The notes under the pieces are model-generated. The model saw only the letters and a program-made list of their open reading frames with translations. It made no database searches and was not told where the DNA came from. From Daphnia pulex (taxonomy: Eukaryota > Arthropoda > Branchiopoda > Diplostraca > Daphniidae): 64,000 nt of DNA. Shown piece after piece: positions 31,550 through 42,514 of this stretch (its first letter is position 1; every line of letters begins with the position of its first letter). The position numbers were made by a program, and so were the translations under genes. The stretch is from contig NC_060028.1 in assembly GCF_021134715.1 (NCBI RefSeq), positions 3,990,501-4,054,500 of the forward strand. The letters run 5' to 3'.

Positions 31550-31592
31550 ATTCAGGCCAGTGGCCAAGTACTTTCAGGCCACTGGCCTGAAT
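31550..31592. repeat. Perfect 16-bp stem hairpin in a ggcctgaa cluster
   Basis: Arms 31550-31565 and 31577-31592 (attcaggccagtggcc / ggccactggcctgaat) are perfectly complementary around an 11-base loop. The ggcctgaa / ttcaggcc word also occurs at 31530, 31609 and nearby, in a region otherwise AT-rich. Confidence 0.85.
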
Positions 31593-31639
31593 GTCGCTGG
31601 AAATGGGCCTGAATGGTGCTGACCTGAATCTCGCTTAAT

Positions 31640-32689
31640 TCCTGATAGTCCCATTTAATCGATACTATGAAGTATATGAAGTAAAAGTTATAAAAGATAA
31701 CTTCTATTGTATCTAAATTTTTGTATAATTTAATTTTTCCCTGATATTTTGTTCATTTATTTTTACCACTACTGTACTATACCAAAATTGTATTTTAAAC
31801 AAGGACATGAGATAAACGTTTTATAAACCTCACATTAATCAACCTCGGACTTACTTTGCATGTACAAATGGCATTACAAATAGTAAAGTAAAAAATACTA
31901 AAAATATTTTTAGTTTGAATGCCTAGCTTATCTTGTATTTGTTGTGAACAATTATGCAAACAATTCTCACCAGGTTGATTTTTTAAGGTTACCCCCTTTT
32001 TCCTGCAGCTAAAATGTAGTTCATCTAATTTTTAACGCTTTGTCGCTCTGAACTTAAAGTTTCAGTTTATTACACTTAGTAATACATACCAAATCACTAA
32101 ATCCACATCACAAGTTAAAATTGTCTTGTTTTTATGACACCAGAAACTGAATCTCCAACCTAAAATATAATCGGTTTATGGATAAATCTAGATGTCCGTT
32201 TTGCTGTTCAATTTTTTTTCCGAGTCCTGTCAGTATTCCCTTGTAGACGAGAATTTTTTAAATCATTCGTAAAGACCAGAGAAATGTGTTTGCTTATACC
32301 TAGGCTAAAATGAAATTGTTTCAGAGGAGGAGACCAAGGAAATCGTAAGGTTTACTTGTCAATCGTACATCATTACTAAAAATGCTGATTAAAAACCCTG
32401 AAATTGACGCCCGCTAGTCATAGACGCTGAAAATATTTGCATAAAAATATGATTCACCAAAGAAATTAAAAGATCAATTCTACTAATTTTACGAACTAAA
32501 GGAATTGAAGGTAGTAATTTTATTTGCTAATTTCCTGCAACAGCAGCATTGCAGTCCTTTGCCACAGAGTAATTCTGTTTTTAACAAATAAGTAGAGCCT
32601 ATTCTGTCCCACTTTTAGTTTTTTTCTTTCTTTTATGACGGCCTTTGGAATGGGATTGTGTTTCCTAAAAACAAATCAAAATCCAAAGT
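31640..32689. other. AT-rich spacer
   Basis: About 1 kb with no gene, RNA or repeat I can support. Confidence 0.4.
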
Positions 32690-32718
32690 ATGAATGAAAA
32701 ACCGCCGACACATTTGAC

Positions 32719-33274
32719 ATGGAAAAAACTCTTCGATGGAAAGGTCTACTTATCAACAGCAATCGTCAATCGCACCGGAAGCTTCCGGCCGGCAAATGTC
32801 GAATTTACTCACTTCCCGTTCGTCTTAGTCCTGATCCTTTCCCCGTTAAGGTATACGGTCAGATATTTAGAAATCCCGCTTCCAAATTCACCATCATTTA
32901 TTCGTCTTTTCGATAAAATATTTTATTTGGCGTTTCTATTATATTAGGTGACTTTTTATCCGACCAATCAATTCGAAGTCATTACCATTCAGTGCTTCTC
33001 GCTTTATTCTTTTTTTCTGGTGGTGAATTGAACCAAAATAGATTTGATCAGATTGAGCGTGGAAGGAATAAAATCGAGTTGAAAGTACTTCAAGCTGTTC
33101 CTTGGGAAAAAGTTAATATCACGGTAAAAACAAATGATCTCTTTTATCTTACTAATTTAAGTAATTTGCATAAATATGTCTCGCATATTACTTAATTTGC
33201 AGATCCTTTCCGTTGAATGGAATCATCACGTTCCGGTGGGTGAAGTAGCTATTAATCGCTACATGAAGCGATGA
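32719..33274 (+). pseudogene. FkbM-type methyltransferase fragment, broken
   Basis: Three exons join in phase: 32719-32850, 32948-33123 and 33203-33274. They follow the order of arthropod FkbM-domain proteins: LRWKGLLINSNRQSHRKL (S-adenosylmethionine-fold start), FEVITIQCFSLYSFFLVVN, LIRLSVEGI where the family has a LSLDVEG core, LKVLQAVPWEKVNIT, and ILSVEWNHHVPVGEVA. A TGA replaces a codon after VVN (about 33022), and an indel after VEGI shifts the frame. The first Asp of the family core (LSLDVEG) is replaced as well. It ends early with YMKR and a stop. Family members methylate small molecules or glycans; this copy is probably dead. Identification is by recalled motif order. Confidence 0.65.
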
Positions 33275-33961
33275 GGGTTCACCAAAAGTGTAAGAAGCAT
33301 TCATTACCTTAAGTCTTTATAGTTTTTCAAATAGCCTATTTTAAGTTATTGATGCGCTTAATCACAAGGTGTCTCATTCCCTGTAATGTTATGATGAAAT
33401 AATAATGTTGATATTTAATTCTTTTGATCTTCAAATGAAGAATTATTATCATCTGATCAGAATTATTATATGATCAGATCATATATCAGATCCAATTTAA
33501 ATGGAAATAGATACGACTTTTGGTTAGGTATACTAAGAATTGGAGCTTTGTTGAAACAAAGCGCAACAGCCGCTTCGGTTCCAACGCTACTCACCCCATC
33601 TCCATAATAGGAGCCAAAAACAAACAAACATATTTTTTAAATTTTCGGCTATTGCCATTTTGTAACTTATCGTTGTGTTTCTCGTCTTGTTGTCATCTAT
33701 ACTCATCTTTCGTTGAATTGCAAAAATCTTTGTCAAAATGGATATGAGCATTCCATGGCTATGCACTTGGTACATTCGAGTAAAAAAAGATGTGAAGTCC
33801 CGAGTTTTAAAAAATTAAACGATAATGTAGAGTTTCTCGGGTATGGAGAGAAGGGGTTATGGGATGGGATGATTTTTTTTACGAACCCTACCCTTCTCGC
33901 AGTCCTTTTCTGTCTAAACCCGGGACAACCACTTGGGCAAACCACCACCGGTTTGCACTGA
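33275..33961. other. Spacer without supported gene
   Basis: Contains a short palindromic patch around 33440-33490 (tgatcagaattattatatgatcagatcatatatcaga parts). Open frames at 33520-33961 have no recognisable motif. Confidence 0.35.
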
Positions 33962-35062
33962 GGGGAGAGCGGGGTTGGATGGGACAAAAAATGTAACACC
34001 GAGTGTAACTTCCTATATCTCTTTAAATACATAGAATTAAGAAAGTGTTTTAAATGAACATTAAAGGCATCTATTTAATCTTTCTAAATTTTTTTTTAAA
34101 ATTTTATTAATCTTAAAAAATGCATTAGCGGGAATGTTAAGAATTAAGTGACTTCATTAATAGAAATCACTTTTTACACGGGGTTGCTTGGGTCATTCTT
34201 CTTAATGTTAGTTTTTTTGCATAAATGACGAAAAAATAACGAAACTGGTATACCCATTTGGTGCGATATTCCATTTTCTTTGCAACCATCTACATTTTAT
34301 GCAAGAAAACCACATTATTATTTGATTAGAAATATTGAAAAACAGAATGTTTGGTCAAAAATGAGAAATTTTCCATCGATTGCTGGCTTCTAATAATCGA
34401 TTTATTACTTTTAAATAATTGAAATGTTTAATATTCGTATCGATAGATGTCAAAGTTATGGCTGCTAGATTTCGAATGTTTTCACTTTTTGGGAGTCTGT
34501 AATATCAGGTAAAAAATTGTAATTAGAGAAAATGTAGCAAAGTGTAGCAATAATCTAAGTTTTTAGTTAAAATTATAATCAATATTATTCTTATATTGTC
34601 ACGGACGGAGTGTTGACGTTTGTTTCTGTGTATTTCAGTTGAAGGTCTTTCGCCAGAAGCGAATAAATTCGACCTTGTTGATCTAGTCAACGTTGGATAT
34701 GTTGACTAGGATTTGGGATAGCTCTGTGTGTTGGTCATCGCTTCTTGTTATTGTTTGTTGTTTGTTTTCCTGGGATTGTTTTCGTGGGTTGTCTTCCTTT
34801 TTACGCTGGAGTCTCTTGGACGGCAGATCCGTCTCAGACTCACAAGAGCGCACCCGCTTCTCTTTTTGTTCGTCTCAGTTCTCTTTTCTAGTGTGCAAAG
34901 CGTATATCAATCTACTGGTTATTGTGCCAGTAGCGGCGATTACGCTCCTTGACTGTGTTTTCGACCAGCATCGAGTTGTGTTTCCCCTACTGTGTACCAA
35001 TCTTGCCGAGTTGTGTAGTCAGAATAAAAACGCTCGTGACAATATTTTGTATTTATAGTGAA

Positions 35063-37079
35063 ATGCCACGTACTTTTAAAATAAAAACCTTGTTCGTTCC
35101 ACTAAGTGATCGTGAAAAAAAAAAATGGTTTTGCTTAAAAAACAGACAAGTGGGTTAAATCTAACGAAGGTAGCAGTACAAGGACTATCCAAGTCCACTA
35201 TTCATCGGCAACTGAAATCAAGCAACTCTTTCAAGAAAACATGTCACAACCGTCAAGTTTTTAATGAACAAGAAGAATGTGAACTTACCAACTACCTGAT
35301 TGTGGCCCAAAAATTGAACCACGGACTGACACTAAGTGATACCAGAAAACTAGCTTATTCCTTTGCAAAGTCAAACAACATTAAAATGCCATCTCCTTGG
35401 GAAGTGAACGAAGAAGCTGTAAAAGATTGTTTTCCTCATTCCTAAGAGGAAATTCAAGGCTGTCCATTAGAAAACCTGAAAGGACGAGCCAAGCTCGAGC
35501 TGAAGCCGTCAATCACGTCGTCATAGACAAATATTTTGATGACTTGGATGACTAATATTAAAAGCACCAGTTCACAGATGAAGAAATCATTAACACTGAC
35601 GAAACAAATAACCCAACAGTGGTGGAGCTTCAAAATATTGTTGCCGAGAAAGGAGTTAAAGCTATAATTTTCTGGTAATGTAATTGTTGAATTGAAATTA
35701 AATTTGTATCTATTTGTTAGGTGAGTAGCTCTGTTGGTGGGGAGCAAGGGATTAATGTTACCATGTTAGCATTTGTAAACGCTGCTGGTAAAGCCTTTCC
35801 AGGCACCTTCATTTCCCAAGAGTTAAGGTGAACCCCACCAAAATTATAAATTTGCCTGATGGTTTTCTCCCTTTAGCATGTCCTTCCGGTTGGATGACGT
35901 CTGAGCTCTTCTTGTTGTCGTTGCAGCATCGATTGAAAAATGTTAAGGGTTCTCCTGAGAAGCCAATCCTTCTTATTCTTGACAATCAAACTAGTCACAT
36001 TAGCTATCCCGTAGTTGAGTTTTGCAAGAAAAGTGGCATAGTTCTGTTCACGTTGCCACCTCACACATCTCATGTGACTCAGCCCCTTGACAAGTGTTAA
36101 TTCGGTCCAATGAAATCGGACATGTCGAAAGAACACCGTCACTGGATGCGAAATCATCCAGGGGAGAGAAATTCCATTTATGATGTGCCTCAGTTAACAA
36201 AAGCACCATACCAGAGGAGATTTAATTCCAAAAACATCAAATCCGCATTTGCTGCTTGCGGTATTTATCCACTCAACCGACATGCAGTCCCAGAGCACAG
36301 CATGTTTGCACCATCGTCTGTGACTGATTTGCCTAACGGTATACGAAATGAGAAATTATATTTAATGATTGTGTTTCATAATGGTTTATCAACTTAGTAG
36401 CACCACCGAATGGAACTGAAGTAAGAAATTCACTGTCAGCTCTTGTGTATGAAACAGATTCTCAACAAGATGTTTTAGGTTATATACTTAATCCTCATCT
36501 AAATCAGCAAGGTATTTTTAAACAAAATTTATTGTTAAACTGGATTAATTAACACTTTAAATACAATTACATTGCAATTACAAGAACAGAGGTTCTTCTC
36601 GTGTATTGACGAATTCTCCAGAAATTGCTAAGTTGAAAGAGGCACACAACACAAAAGTGTTGAAAGAAAACAATTGTGTTTTAAGGTAGTTGAGAAAAGT
36701 CCAAAAAGAAAATAACAACAATGTAAGATTTACTTGAATATTTTATATTGAGTTACCGCATGCATTATTGTATTAATGTTTAAATGTTTTCATCTACGTG
36801 AAAACTTTCAATTTTTTTTATTGTCGTGATAAGGCTTGTACTACAAAGACTACAGCAACGACGACTATATGTACCCAATCATAATCAGTGCACCCACCGT
36901 CCAAGTCGCCTTTATTGATTTCAGCTACGGCGAAGGCGACGAAGAATAAAAGAAAATCAAAATGCAATAACGAAAATGTTGATCTTAACAAGAACTACTC
37001 TCCGTCGAAGAAATCAAAGGCTACTATTCAACGAACCTGGATTCCTCGTGAAGTGAAACGTGTGTTATTTTTGGGTTAA
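35063..37079 (+). pseudogene. Pogo/Tigger-type transposase, decayed
   Basis: Starts MPRTFKIKTLF (35063). It continues in another frame with an N-terminal helix-turn-helix region (LSKSTIHRQLKSS, then NEQEECELTNYLIVAQKL) and PWEVNEEA. After a gap, the DDE_1 core is visible at 35828-36100: PILLILDNQTSHIS carries the second Asp and IVLFTLPPHTSHVTQPLD the family LPPHTSHxxQPLD box. A stop after DKC (36098) is followed by YQRRFNSKNIKSAFAACGIYPLNR in the same family order. Splice-like joints near 36510 and 36585 and a basic tail (KKSKATIQRTWIPREVKR) end at 37079. The first core Asp region lies in the broken stretch around 35580-35790. It is a clear family member and not functional as read. Confidence 0.8.
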
Positions 37080-37399
37080 GCCCGTCTTAGTCATTTAACA
37101 ATTTAAATTTAAAACAAAGATTTCTAGTGTTGATTACCATACATGTGTGCATTTAAGTAACTTGCAATTTCACTAATTTATTATCGATTCTCTTTGTCTA
37201 AAATCAAAATGCCAAAGGTAAATGTAAGTGCCATTCAATAATTAATCATCTTTCTGTTTCAAAGAAGAAATGAGATCTTTGTATTCCAATCTTTATCGAC
37301 ATGTTCCATAATCACGATACATAATGTGGCCTACGTTTTCATTTACCTCAATGGAAAGTGGAAATACAGAAATGAAAAAAAAACTAATCGACGTATTGT

Positions 37400-38171
37400 G
37401 AACCACGATTGTTGACGACCTGCTGAAGTTTGACGGGAATTTGCTTGAAGAGTTGCTTGATAAATTCGGCAGTGCAAACCTTTGACCACATCGAGGTGAT
37501 TTCTCTCTCCAAACTGCCCAGAGAGCTAGCTTTACGTTCTCTTCAGTAAACTTGAGAGACATTTCCAGCCACAATTGCTCAAGTGGCATAATATCACCAA
37601 AAGACTTTGGCCAGTCAACAACAAAAATGCTACTTTTGTGCTCTCCCGAAAACTCATTAACAGCTTTGCTGCGATGGACAGGATACCTGTTAACAGGAAT
37701 GAAAACAATGTAATATGGCTACAGCAGACAAAACATTGCTTTTAACTTTTCTTACCAGTCGTGCACAAGGCCAATACGTTCACTCAAACACAAAGGAAGC
37801 ACATACTGCCTCAGAATATTTTTGTAGTGATTAGAATCAAACTTTCCTTTTACTCGACATATGGCAGACTCCTGTGCAGGTAAAGAAATCATGCCCCAAA
37901 CGCAGCCAAGCACAGTGTTTGGTTCTTCTTTTTCTGATCCACATTTTAATCCTATGTTTCCTTTCTCGTCGTAACTAAATGTTTTATAACAGTTAATGAA
38001 AGACATGATTGAATCACAATTGAAGAGTTAAAAGATAAATGTTTGTTACCTGAAGCGTTGGGTATCACAATAGGTCACATTTTCCACATACTGATGTAAA
38101 TTTCTTAAACATCTTGTTGGCCCTTCTTCTCTAATTATTCTAATGTCTTCATTTACTTTCGTACGAAACAT
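37400..38171 (-). pseudogene. Tc1/mariner-type transposase, C-terminal two thirds
   Basis: Three minus-strand pieces join in phase over short introns. From 38171 it reads MFRTKVNEDIRIIREEG...CDTQRF. From 37998 it reads SYDEKGN, then NTVLGCVWGMIS and GKFDSNHYKNILRQYVLP...LVHDW. From about 37688 it reads YPVHRSKAVNEF, FVVDWPKSFGDIMPLEQLWLEM. This is the family order VWG-IS, Asp-x-(P)VH and W-P-S-P-x-PIE-LW. The second acidic box reads HDWY/PVH across an intron, and the last box has PLEQLW for the usual NPIE. The N-terminal DNA-binding part is missing. Introns are unusual in mariner genes, so the joints need checking. Confidence 0.7.
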
Positions 38172-38726
38172 TTTCAAGTGTTGTCAGAAAATAACTACAG
38201 CAAAATTTAGTGACACTTTTTATCAGACGATTAATTTTTGTCTGCTTGTTAGCTCGTCTGTGTAATAATCAATAGTTAATCGATAGCTAATCAATAGTTA
38301 ATGGAACCTTTCCAAAAGTTGTCCTAGCAAAACCCGTTCTTGCTGCCCCACCCAACCCCGCTCAAGGTACCCAATTGTTTCGTTTAATGCGAACAAACGA
38401 AGGGTCCAACATATATTTTGCAAACAGCAAAATGGAAGAGGAAAGAATTTCCTTTAAAATGTTGCAATTACATTTAAATGAAACAATGCTATATAAACAC
38501 CTTTTTTACTTTGAATGAAAAGGTAAAGGCTAAAACCAAAACGGTAAAACACTTTTTTGCCGTTTCCCAGAGAAGTAATGGTTGGAAATAAAAAAATATT
38601 TGTAAGCATATGCATCACACACTTGTTAATACGGGGCTAAAAGAAATTTTTTTTTTGTCATTACAGAAACTTACATAAAACCCCTCTGTCCCATCCAACC
38701 CTGTCCCATCCAACCCCACTCTCCCC

Positions 38727-39032
38727 TACTCTTCCGTGTTTTTTTACTTCAAACTTCATCTTGATTATGACAATGAGGAGAAATTGATGTTGTGGCTGGG
38801 CCTAGCAATCAGAAAAAACAGGTAACAATACAATAGGGAAACGTCTCCACCACTGGTTTGTACTTACTCTTCCATGTTTATTTACTTTAAACTCAATGTT
38901 TCTTAATTAAATACAGATAGCGATGTTGAGGAGGGGGATGACACTATAGCTGGGCCAAGCAAACAGAAGAAAAAAGTTAGAATTGCATACAGAGAAAATC
39001 AACGAGAGTTAAGACCAGCTTAGAGACGAGCA
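38727..39032 (+). other. Two tandem copies of a small exon-like unit
   Basis: Two roughly 160-base copies both start actcttcc(g/a)tgttt...acttcaaact. They encode first DVVAGPSNQKKQ (ending in a donor, cag/gtaaca at 38820) and then, after an acceptor at 38918, SDVEEGDDTIAGPSKQKKK. The pattern acidic-AGPS-basic also occurs at 29.5 kb (EVAGPSLRTRKR). The second copy is cut by the transposon end at 39033. Identity unknown. Confidence 0.4.
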
Positions 39033-39310
39033 GGGTCATTCCATCCCAACTCGAATTTTTTCGTCGCGAAAAAAAATAGAAACTGATGATTTTTTTACAG
39101 TGTGTTTCTTATGCATTTATCATGCACTCTGTGAAATCTCAGATTTTTAATTAAAACAGGAAGCTGTGAAATTAGAATCAAAGTTTCCGGTTTTGCATTA
39201 AATTTGCATGCGGAAATAGCGGTTTTACTCATTTTTCGACCGTTTCTACTTACGGCATCAAAAAACAAAATGCATGGAAAAATTGGAATAATTCAGGCTT
39301 TCCGAATGTG
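39033..39310 (+). mobile_element. Single diverged end of the 4.29-kb transposon family
   Basis: The first 37 bases (gggtcattccatcccaact...) match the TIR at 24143 almost exactly, then similarity declines over about 270 bases (tacagtgtgttnctta, catgcactntgtg, cggaagctg blocks keep alignment). No partner end was found, and the retrotransposon at 39367 follows. It is a second, older member of the same family or a related subfamily. Confidence 0.85.
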
Positions 39311-39366
39311 TATTCAAAATTTAAATTATGGGATGATTTGCACCCAGTGAAATAGCCTTTCATGGA

Positions 39367-39822
39367 ATGAAGTTCACACCAAGACCATACGTCCCCGGCC
39401 CCCTAAGATGCTCGAAGAGGTGCCAGAGACTTGGCCACACAAGTAACCACTGCAAAGAAGAAGAAAAGTGCAACCATTGTGGAACTGCGCACGACGATAT
39501 GGCCAACTGCACAGCCCCACCACGTTGCATTAACTGTGAAGGGAAACATCCCACGAGCTCCGCTTCTTGCCCAAAATTCAAAAAAATGAAAATGGCCCCG
39601 CACAGCTCCAGTCGTTTAACCTATAGCCATGCCCTATGTGAATCAATGCACAACACAAGCCCTACAATAGCGATCTTGGATGGAAAAATCACTGCCATGC
39701 AGCAAAATTTGGCAGGAATCACCTCTAAACTCTCGAAAGTGCAAGAACTGGAGATAAAGGTTACCACCTTAGACTCTACGGTTGCCAAAATTCAAAGCTC
39801 GTTCAGCAAGCTTGAAGCCTGA
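39367..39822 (+). pseudogene. Non-LTR ORF1 (gag-like) C-terminal part
   Basis: The 151-codon frame contains a gag-type knuckle array: RCSKRCQRLGHTSNHC, CNHCGTAHDDMANC and CINCEGKHPTSSASC. The family knuckle is C-x2-C-x4-H-x4-C; the first one here has an extra residue (CSKRC). A coiled-coil-like tail follows (KITAMQQNLAGITSKL) to a stop at 39820, beyond which readable frame continues to 40062, so the stop is probably secondary. The protein coats the RNA in related elements. Confidence 0.85.
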
Positions 39823-40031
39823 CAGGAAGCTGTCAATACCAAAATTGACATGTTGTGCCTTCTACTAACCAAGCTACTCCCGGACCTAGAAGTGAAAAAA
39901 ATGGATACAAGCCAGCCAAAGGGTGACGCCTATAATAGACAAAAATCCTCAAGCGGACAACAGATGAACCCCAGCACCAGAATTCCCCCAAAAAGTGAAT
40001 CGTCTGATCCTGCAAGCAAAAAGCTTAGAAG

Positions 40032-41018
40032 GTGCCCGGGCATTCAACAAACAAGAAGATGATTAATTTAATTCAATATAATGCAAGAAGCCTCAAAAAA
40101 TCTAATTTAATTGAGTTTAAATCGTACCTACACAAGCACAAACCGCACTTAGTCTTAATCTCAGAAACATTTGGGAAGGACACGTTTAGTGTCAAATTCA
40201 AGCAATATTATGTTGTCAACAAGAATTGCTCAAACCAGCCGGGAGGCGGCCTAGCGATCCTGATCCACAAATCGCTCCAATACTCGATGCTACAGCTCCC
40301 AAATCTGCAAACAATTGAAGTAATAGGTATATTGGTGTCAAAAGAAAACAACGGCCAGAAAGAAATGCTAGATTTTGTCTCCATCTACATACCCAATGGC
40401 CACCAGTGCAACGAAGACGAGCTAGACCAGCTAATAGCAGACAACAATAGCCTGATCATCAGTGGTGACTTCAACGCTAAGCACGGACTCTGGGAAACCG
40501 ACTTTCAACACCCCAACCGCAGCGGAAGAGCAGTTTTCAGCCTCCTGGAAAAAGAAGAAAAAATTATGTTAGCAACCCCTCCTAATCTAGGAACCAGACA
40601 ATGCCCCAACTCCCTCAAACTCTCAACAATCGACCTAGCATTTATGTCCCTCCACCTAGCGGCCACCGCAGAATTTACGGATCTATATTCCTCACCTCTA
40701 AGAGATCCAGAGACAGGCCAGCTGACCACGGACCTTGATGAAAAAGCTAGGATCCTGGCACAACAATATGACCACACTGACAAGAACTCCCAAGACAACC
40801 CAACCAACGAACAGCACATCGCAAGGATGATGGACACCCCTGAATTGAACGGCCTAAATTCCCCGATAACGGAGCGGAGGCTGCGGGACGGGAAGAGCAA
40901 CCTGAAGAGCAACGCGATGGGCCAGGACATGGTCCACAACATGATGCTGAAAAACCTACCGAATGAAAATAAAAGCCACTTGCTCCACCTCCTAAACTCC
41001 ATGCTCCAAACAGCCTAA
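40032..41018 (+). pseudogene. Non-LTR ORF2 endonuclease part
   Basis: The 328-codon frame opens with the endonuclease (LIQYNARSLKKS, LVLISETF, GGGLAILIHK, IISGDFNAKHGLW, STIDLAFMS). The conserved Asn, Glu, GDFNAKH and Asp positions are present. After the endonuclease the frame jumps from LYSSPLRDPE to material that in the family lies just before the reverse transcriptase (TDLDEKARILAQQ), so an internal deletion has occurred near 40690. It ends with a TAA at 41016-41018, and coding resumes in the same frame. Confidence 0.88.
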
Positions 41019-41627
41019 GTGCCAGATGACTGGAAGAAAGCTTCAATCATCCCAATCCTCAAAACAGGCAAACCATCTACCGAACCAGAACCATACCGTC
41101 CAATCTCATTAACATCGTGCTTAGGAAAAATCATGGAGAGAATCGTAAACAAAAGACTATCATGGTTTCTTGAGAAAAATGGCAAGAGGCTAAAAACACA
41201 AGCAGGATTTCGCAAAGGAAGAAGCACCATGGAAAAAGTTATCAGCCTGGACCACTACATCAGACAAGGATTCAATCAGCCAAAGTCTCTCAACACCTAC
41301 GCAGTCTTCCGAGACATCTCAAAAGCTTTTGATTCGACATGGATTGAAGGCCTTCTGTTTAAATTAAGCAATATCGGTATAACAGGCAACATTCTCCGCT
41401 GGCTATCTAATCTACTCCGTAATAAAACCTACAACGTCAGGCTAGGGCATACAACTTCTGAAAATCGCGATCTAAAAATAGGCGTCCCACAAGGTTCTCC
41501 ACTTAGCCCACTCCTGTTTTCAATCATGATCGACGACTTCCCAATACTCGCAAGGCCCGGTAAAACCCTACTATTTGCTGATGACATTGTGTGCCATTCC
41601 CACGCAAGAGACGGAGCCGAAGCTTAG
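41019..41627 (+). pseudogene. Non-LTR reverse transcriptase
   Basis: The 202-codon frame includes PDDWKKASIIPILK, YRPISLTSCLGKIMERI, AGFRKGRSTMEK, VFRDISKAFDSTW with the first catalytic Asp (the family usually has FLDI/FFDIEKAFD), GVPQGSPLSPLLFS and the active-site LLFADDIV. It stops at 41625, and the thumb continues in other frames. Catalytic residues are retained but the frame is broken on both sides. Confidence 0.92.
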
Positions 41628-41812
41628 ACCATCCTAACCCCTTATCTTAAGAAAGTCTCCAACTGGAGTAAAAAATAAAGGTTCAACTTCTCCGGCCCCA
41701 AATCCAGACTCGTTAACTTCTCAAGACGAAGAAAGAAAAAACAAAACCGCTACTCTTCATTTCCGGCTCAAGAATTCCAGAAGTCAGTGAAATAAAACAC
41801 CTGGGAGTCTAC

Positions 41813-42513
41813 TTGGACAAAGGGCTACGATGGGCCAAGCAAACAGACGAAATCTTACTAAAAACATCCAAGCTGAAAAGCCTCCTTAAAATACTCGCCA
41901 ACACCAAGCATGGACCAAGCATCGAATCCCTCGTCATTATCTACAAAGCACTAGTCAGAAGCCGCATCGATTACGGCATCATGGTCTTCGGCTCTCCAAA
42001 CCAGGTCAGAGAAAACAAGCTCGAAACTATTCAAAAACGCTTCATGAGGATCATCCTTGGCGCACCAAAATCTACACCCATTATAGAAATGCTGCTCGAA
42101 CTGAACCTTCAGCCTCTTAAGACAAGGAAGACTTGGCTATCCGGGAGATACATCATCAGAATCGAGAAACAATCAAATCACCCTATGTATCCAATCTGCC
42201 GAAATCTCAGGAGAAATCCAACAAACTGGAAAAACCAGATCACGCCCTCACTCAAACAAGCAACATCGCACATCACTTTGGCCGGCCTAAAACTGTTCCA
42301 AAGTACACAGCCTTCTACGCACGAAATAAAGCCATGGGAGAAAATCCCAATCATCACCGACTACCTCAAAATTTCCAAAAAAAAAGCCCTATCCAACCCG
42401 ATGAAAGCAAGATTCCTCTTCTATGAGTACAAAAACAAACTAAACATCACGTCAGAAGCCTACACTGACGGATCTTTAAATAAAGAAACCAAGAAAGCTT
42501 TCGCCAATAAGTA
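41813..42513 (+). pseudogene. Non-LTR thumb/connection and start of RNase H
   Basis: The 233-codon frame begins at KGLRWAKQTDEI (the family LGVxLDxxLxW block precedes it in another frame near 41790) and has SLVIIYKALVRSRIDYG and ETIQKRFMRIILGAPK. It ends with SEAYTDGSLN, the first RNase H motif with its catalytic Asp. The rest of RNase H is missing because mariner sequence follows at 42515. Confidence 0.85.
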
Positions 42514-42514
42514 G

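Larger units (their letters stand above)
33962..38726. mobile_element. 4.8-kb TIR element carrying two transposase genes
   Basis: Terminal inverted repeats of 20-odd bases: left ggggagagcggggttggatg (33962), right its complement ending actctcccc (38726), with a second partial tcccatccaaccc copy inside the right end. No matching target duplication was visible. Between the ends lie a pogo/CENP-B type transposase gene on the plus strand (35063-37079) and a Tc1/mariner type transposase on the minus strand (37400-38171), arranged tail to tail. Both are damaged. Either one family acquired the other by nested insertion, or the ends belong to only one of them. Confidence 0.65.
39367..42513 (+). mobile_element. 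I-clade non-LTR retrotransposon, rearranged
   Basis: A plus-strand element with, in order, a CCHC gag end, apurinic endonuclease, reverse transcriptase and the start of an RNase H, the combination typical of the I group. It is 5' truncated inside ORF1. The region between endonuclease and reverse transcriptase is deleted, several stops and shifts occur, and the RNase H is cut at 42513, where Tc1/mariner sequence begins. No poly-A tail or target duplication is therefore visible. Confidence 0.88.
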
